The translations under genes were made by a program, and so were the position numbers. 64,000 bases of DNA, taken from positions 4,559,105-4,623,104 of the forward strand of contig NZ_ABIZ01000001.1 of NCBI RefSeq assembly GCF_000172155.1. Reading direction: 5' to 3'. The DNA comes from Verrucomicrobium spinosum DSM 4136 = JCM 18804. GTDB taxonomy: Bacteria; Verrucomicrobiota; Verrucomicrobiia; Verrucomicrobiales; Verrucomicrobiaceae. Below the pieces are notes generated by a model. The model was not told where the DNA came from. It searched no databases and saw only the letters and a program-made list of their open reading frames with translations. Below, piece by piece: positions 62,155 to 64,000 of the stretch. Every line of letters starts with the position of its first letter. Positions within the stretch are counted from its first letter, which is position 1.

Positions 62155-64000
62155 GGTGCACTCGGTGTTTTTGTGGGGGCCGGGATCGTTCCTGCGCTTT
62201 GTACCGGAGGGCTCGGCGGTTCTGTAGCCTTTGAGGCCGTTGCACCCGGGCCAGGACCTTGCTTGGGAGCACTTCCGACACGCCACGCTTCCTCGATATC
62301 GGGATTGGGCAATCTCTGACGATTGGCATCTGGAACCTGTCCCTCATCCTTTCTAAAATAAACTCGACCGTTAGTCACATCAGCCACTGCCGGTGCCTCT
62401 TGCATTTGCTTAAGCATGTATTGGGACACTTCCGCTACCGCGGGTTTGCTTCCCGCCTTTTGCAGCGCCATTGCATCTCCGGCATCTTTTGCCCATACGA
62501 AAAATGCAACACTCAGCGGTGTTGTCCAATCATCAATAGTTCCGGCGGCTCCCTGCGGAGCCTTAAATACTACCGGTCTTTGACTCGACGCCGAGGACCT
62601 AAAGTACTTTAGAGACTCTTCATAACCCCGATGCTTGCCTCCTGAAGTCAGCAGCAACGGTATCTGACTGGAGCTTGCCGAAGTGGGAGAGAAGAGGGAG
62701 CCAGCGTGAAGATGCACGGCAGCATACCTTGTAGGATCCTCCAAAATCAGAGCCTGTCCGAAGTCGGCTCCACTGCCATTGGCAAACAGATAATATGGCG
62801 AACCAGGCCATCCCAGTTCCCGAATCGCATTGCCCACGACCCGCCACAGTTCTGGATTCACGAGTTTAGCCACCTTGGCTATTCGCACCACATCCTGTGG
62901 ATCCGTATCAATCCCTAGGCCCAGCTTTTTGACATTCACAGCAATCACCCCAATGCGTTCTCTCTCCCACAAAGCTGATCTGAGGTCTGTGTTTGACTTA
63001 AGGCGGCCAATCAGAGCCTCATCGTCATTTTCCCAGGTAAGCCAGAGCTGCACCATTCGCACGGGAGCCCCCTCCTTCACCCTGCCAGGAACTCGAAAGT
63101 AGATCTTGGAGGATGTCGCGAGCTCTACAAGGTTCAACTCCGCTGCGGCTATGGCACAATCGGGTCTTTTGGGTCTTTCTTGATGCAGCAGCTTCCATGC
63201 ACCGGGCAACTCGTCCCCCGCAACCCATGATTGAAGTGTGGCCGAGGGAGCCTTTTCCAACGTTGCACAATCCATCTCGGTATGAATATGAAACCACCGT
63301 GATTGAGCAATTCCACCCGACAGTACAAAGCTCAAGGAATTCTGCGCGTAACGATCCAAATAGGCACGCCCCACACCCTTGCCGTCTATCAGCAGGAAGT
63401 TTATCTTGTTTTCAACTTTGGTGCGCCGGAGATCTTGAAAGAAGAACAGGTTCTCCTGGTACGACTTCGCCAGCGTCGACACGACTATGCCTGGAGGATA
63501 CTCAATGCCCCTCGGCACAAACGGATACCGTGGCACATCGCTCGTGCACCAGAACCCCCACAGCCAGGGTTGACGCATCATAATGCGATGCATCCAGACG
63601 GCTCCAGAACCGCTGGCAAAGCATACCCCTTTTAGATTTGCCCCGTATGCTTCCTCTGCAAGCCTGTAAATCCTGTTCGAAAGATCCCCCGTCGTCTCGG
63701 ACAAACGCCGGGCAGGCTCCTGTGGATCAAATCCAACTGAAATTATTCCTAGTTGGTGTTGCTGAGCAAATTTGACCCAGTGGGGATCTTCGAGAGGCAC
63801 CCTGGGCTTGGCCATCTCCGAGGCAACAACGATATATGCCTTGGGCTTCGCAGTTGCTGGAACCCAGAAAAATTCTACTCTCTTGAAGTAATCGTTTGCC
63901 CCAAATGCCTTCCGTTCAATTCGATATGGCAGAGCATTTGCCCGCATCTCTTGCATCGCTTCTGGACCCTTCGGTTGTGCCACAGCGGGTGTCGTTGCTG
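62151..64000 (-). CDS. Secreted protein of two alpha/beta-hydrolase-like units, 5' end outside window
   Basis: At least 616 residues; the frame is still open at the window edge (ATTPAVAQPKG), which looks like a signal peptide end, so the true start lies just beyond. A paralogue of the 919-residue protein: AKPKAYIVVASEMAKPRVPL and GVCFASGSGAVWMHRIMM in the first unit, then SPYYLFANGSGADFGQALIL in the second. Both units carry a GSG or similar elbow instead of GxSxG. The C-terminal 60 residues are a Pro/Ala-rich tail. The stop overlaps the start of the next gene (ATGA). Confidence 0.72.
   Translation of the reverse strand, partial: ATTPAVAQPKGPEAMQEMRANALPYRIERKAFGANDYFKRVEFFWVPATAKPKAYIVVASEMAKPRVPLEDPHWVKFAQQHQLGIISVGFDPQEPARRLSETTGDLSNRIYRLAEEAYGANLKGVCFASGSGAVWMHRIMMRQPWLWGFWCTSDVPRYPFVPRGIEYPPGIVVSTLAKSYQENLFFFQDLRRTKVENKINFLLIDGKGVGRAYLDRYAQNSLSFVLSGGIAQSRWFHIHTEMDCATLEKAPSATLQSWVAGDELPGAWKLLHQERPKRPDCAIAAAELNLVELATSSKIYFRVPGRVKEGAPVRMVQLWLTWENDDEALIGRLKSNTDLRSALWERERIGVIAVNVKKLGLGIDTDPQDVVRIAKVAKLVNPELWRVVGNAIRELGWPGSPYYLFANGSGADFGQALILEDPTRYAAVHLHAGSLFSPTSASSSQIPLLLTSGGKHRGYEESLKYFRSSASSQRPVVFKAPQGAAGTIDDWTTPLSVAFFVWAKDAGDAMALQKAGSKPAVAEVSQYMLKQMQEAPAVADVTNGRVYFRKDEGQVPDANRQRLPNPDIEEAWRVGSAPKQGPGPGATASKATEPPSPPVQSAGTIPAPTKTPSAP

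Noticed and set aside
1-64000. CRISPR array
   Set aside because: No series of regularly spaced direct repeats and no cas gene was seen.

Overview
This window is a piece of a bacterial chromosome, most likely from the phylum Verrucomicrobiota. That placement is an inference from gene content: a very long FtsZ, a Tat-exported Gfo/Idh/MocA oxidoreductase, AlgI/AlgJ-type acetylation genes, and the style of the secreted proteins. No 16S rRNA gene is present to confirm it. About half the window is conserved core and half is accessory.

Core part (1-32,002). Almost everything lies on the minus strand. From the left there is a secreted protein cut by the window edge, a Gfo/Idh/MocA oxidoreductase, and a large multi-PAS/GAF hybrid histidine kinase. 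A MurC-MurB fusion follows. Then comes a small metal/copper and MOSC group: a Cys-rich exported protein, a copper oxidase that looks like CopA fused to CopB, a YHS protein, an HxlR regulator and a MOSC protein. Next is the division cluster, transcribed ddl-ftsQ-ftsA-ftsZ. An MFS transporter and an AlgI/AlgJ-like O-acetylation pair follow. The classical transcription-translation operon is then transcribed nusA-infB-rbfA-nrnA-truB-ribF. Its leader carries a terminator-like hairpin 29 bases before the nusA start. A HAD hydrolase and tRNA-Lys(UUU), both on the plus strand, close the core.

Accessory part (32,003 to at least about 52,800). The island starts exactly at the 3' end of tRNA-Lys, where a C-terminal relic of a tyrosine integrase remains. 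It holds an excisionase-like DNA-binding protein, a DDE transposase relic, and a P4-type primase-helicase coupled to a zinc-ribbon protein, with an AT-rich upstream region that carries one perfect DnaA box. Several small hypothetical genes follow, then a defence-like stretch. That stretch contains a HELGH metalloprotease overlapping a small gene, an ApeA-like HEPN protein behind a membrane protein, a PD-(D/E)XK nuclease-like protein, and a DUF4420-type PD-(D/E)XK protein coupled to an unknown 324-residue protein. A secreted endonuclease/exonuclease/phosphatase gene is broken by a 215-bp non-autonomous element with long terminal inverted repeats and a 7-bp target duplication. Two nearby secreted proteins share the same Cys-rich C-terminal domain.

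Right part (52,784-64,000). This is a set of exported proteins: two unknowns, a YD/RHS-like protein and a 62-residue secreted peptide. A plus-strand HTTM membrane protein follows. The window ends in an operon with ATGA overlaps encoding two proteins built from repeated alpha/beta-hydrolase-like units and a Wzy/WaaL-like membrane protein.

No CRISPR array, rRNA gene or intact insertion sequence was seen. All functional names rest on motif reading by eye; no database search was possible.
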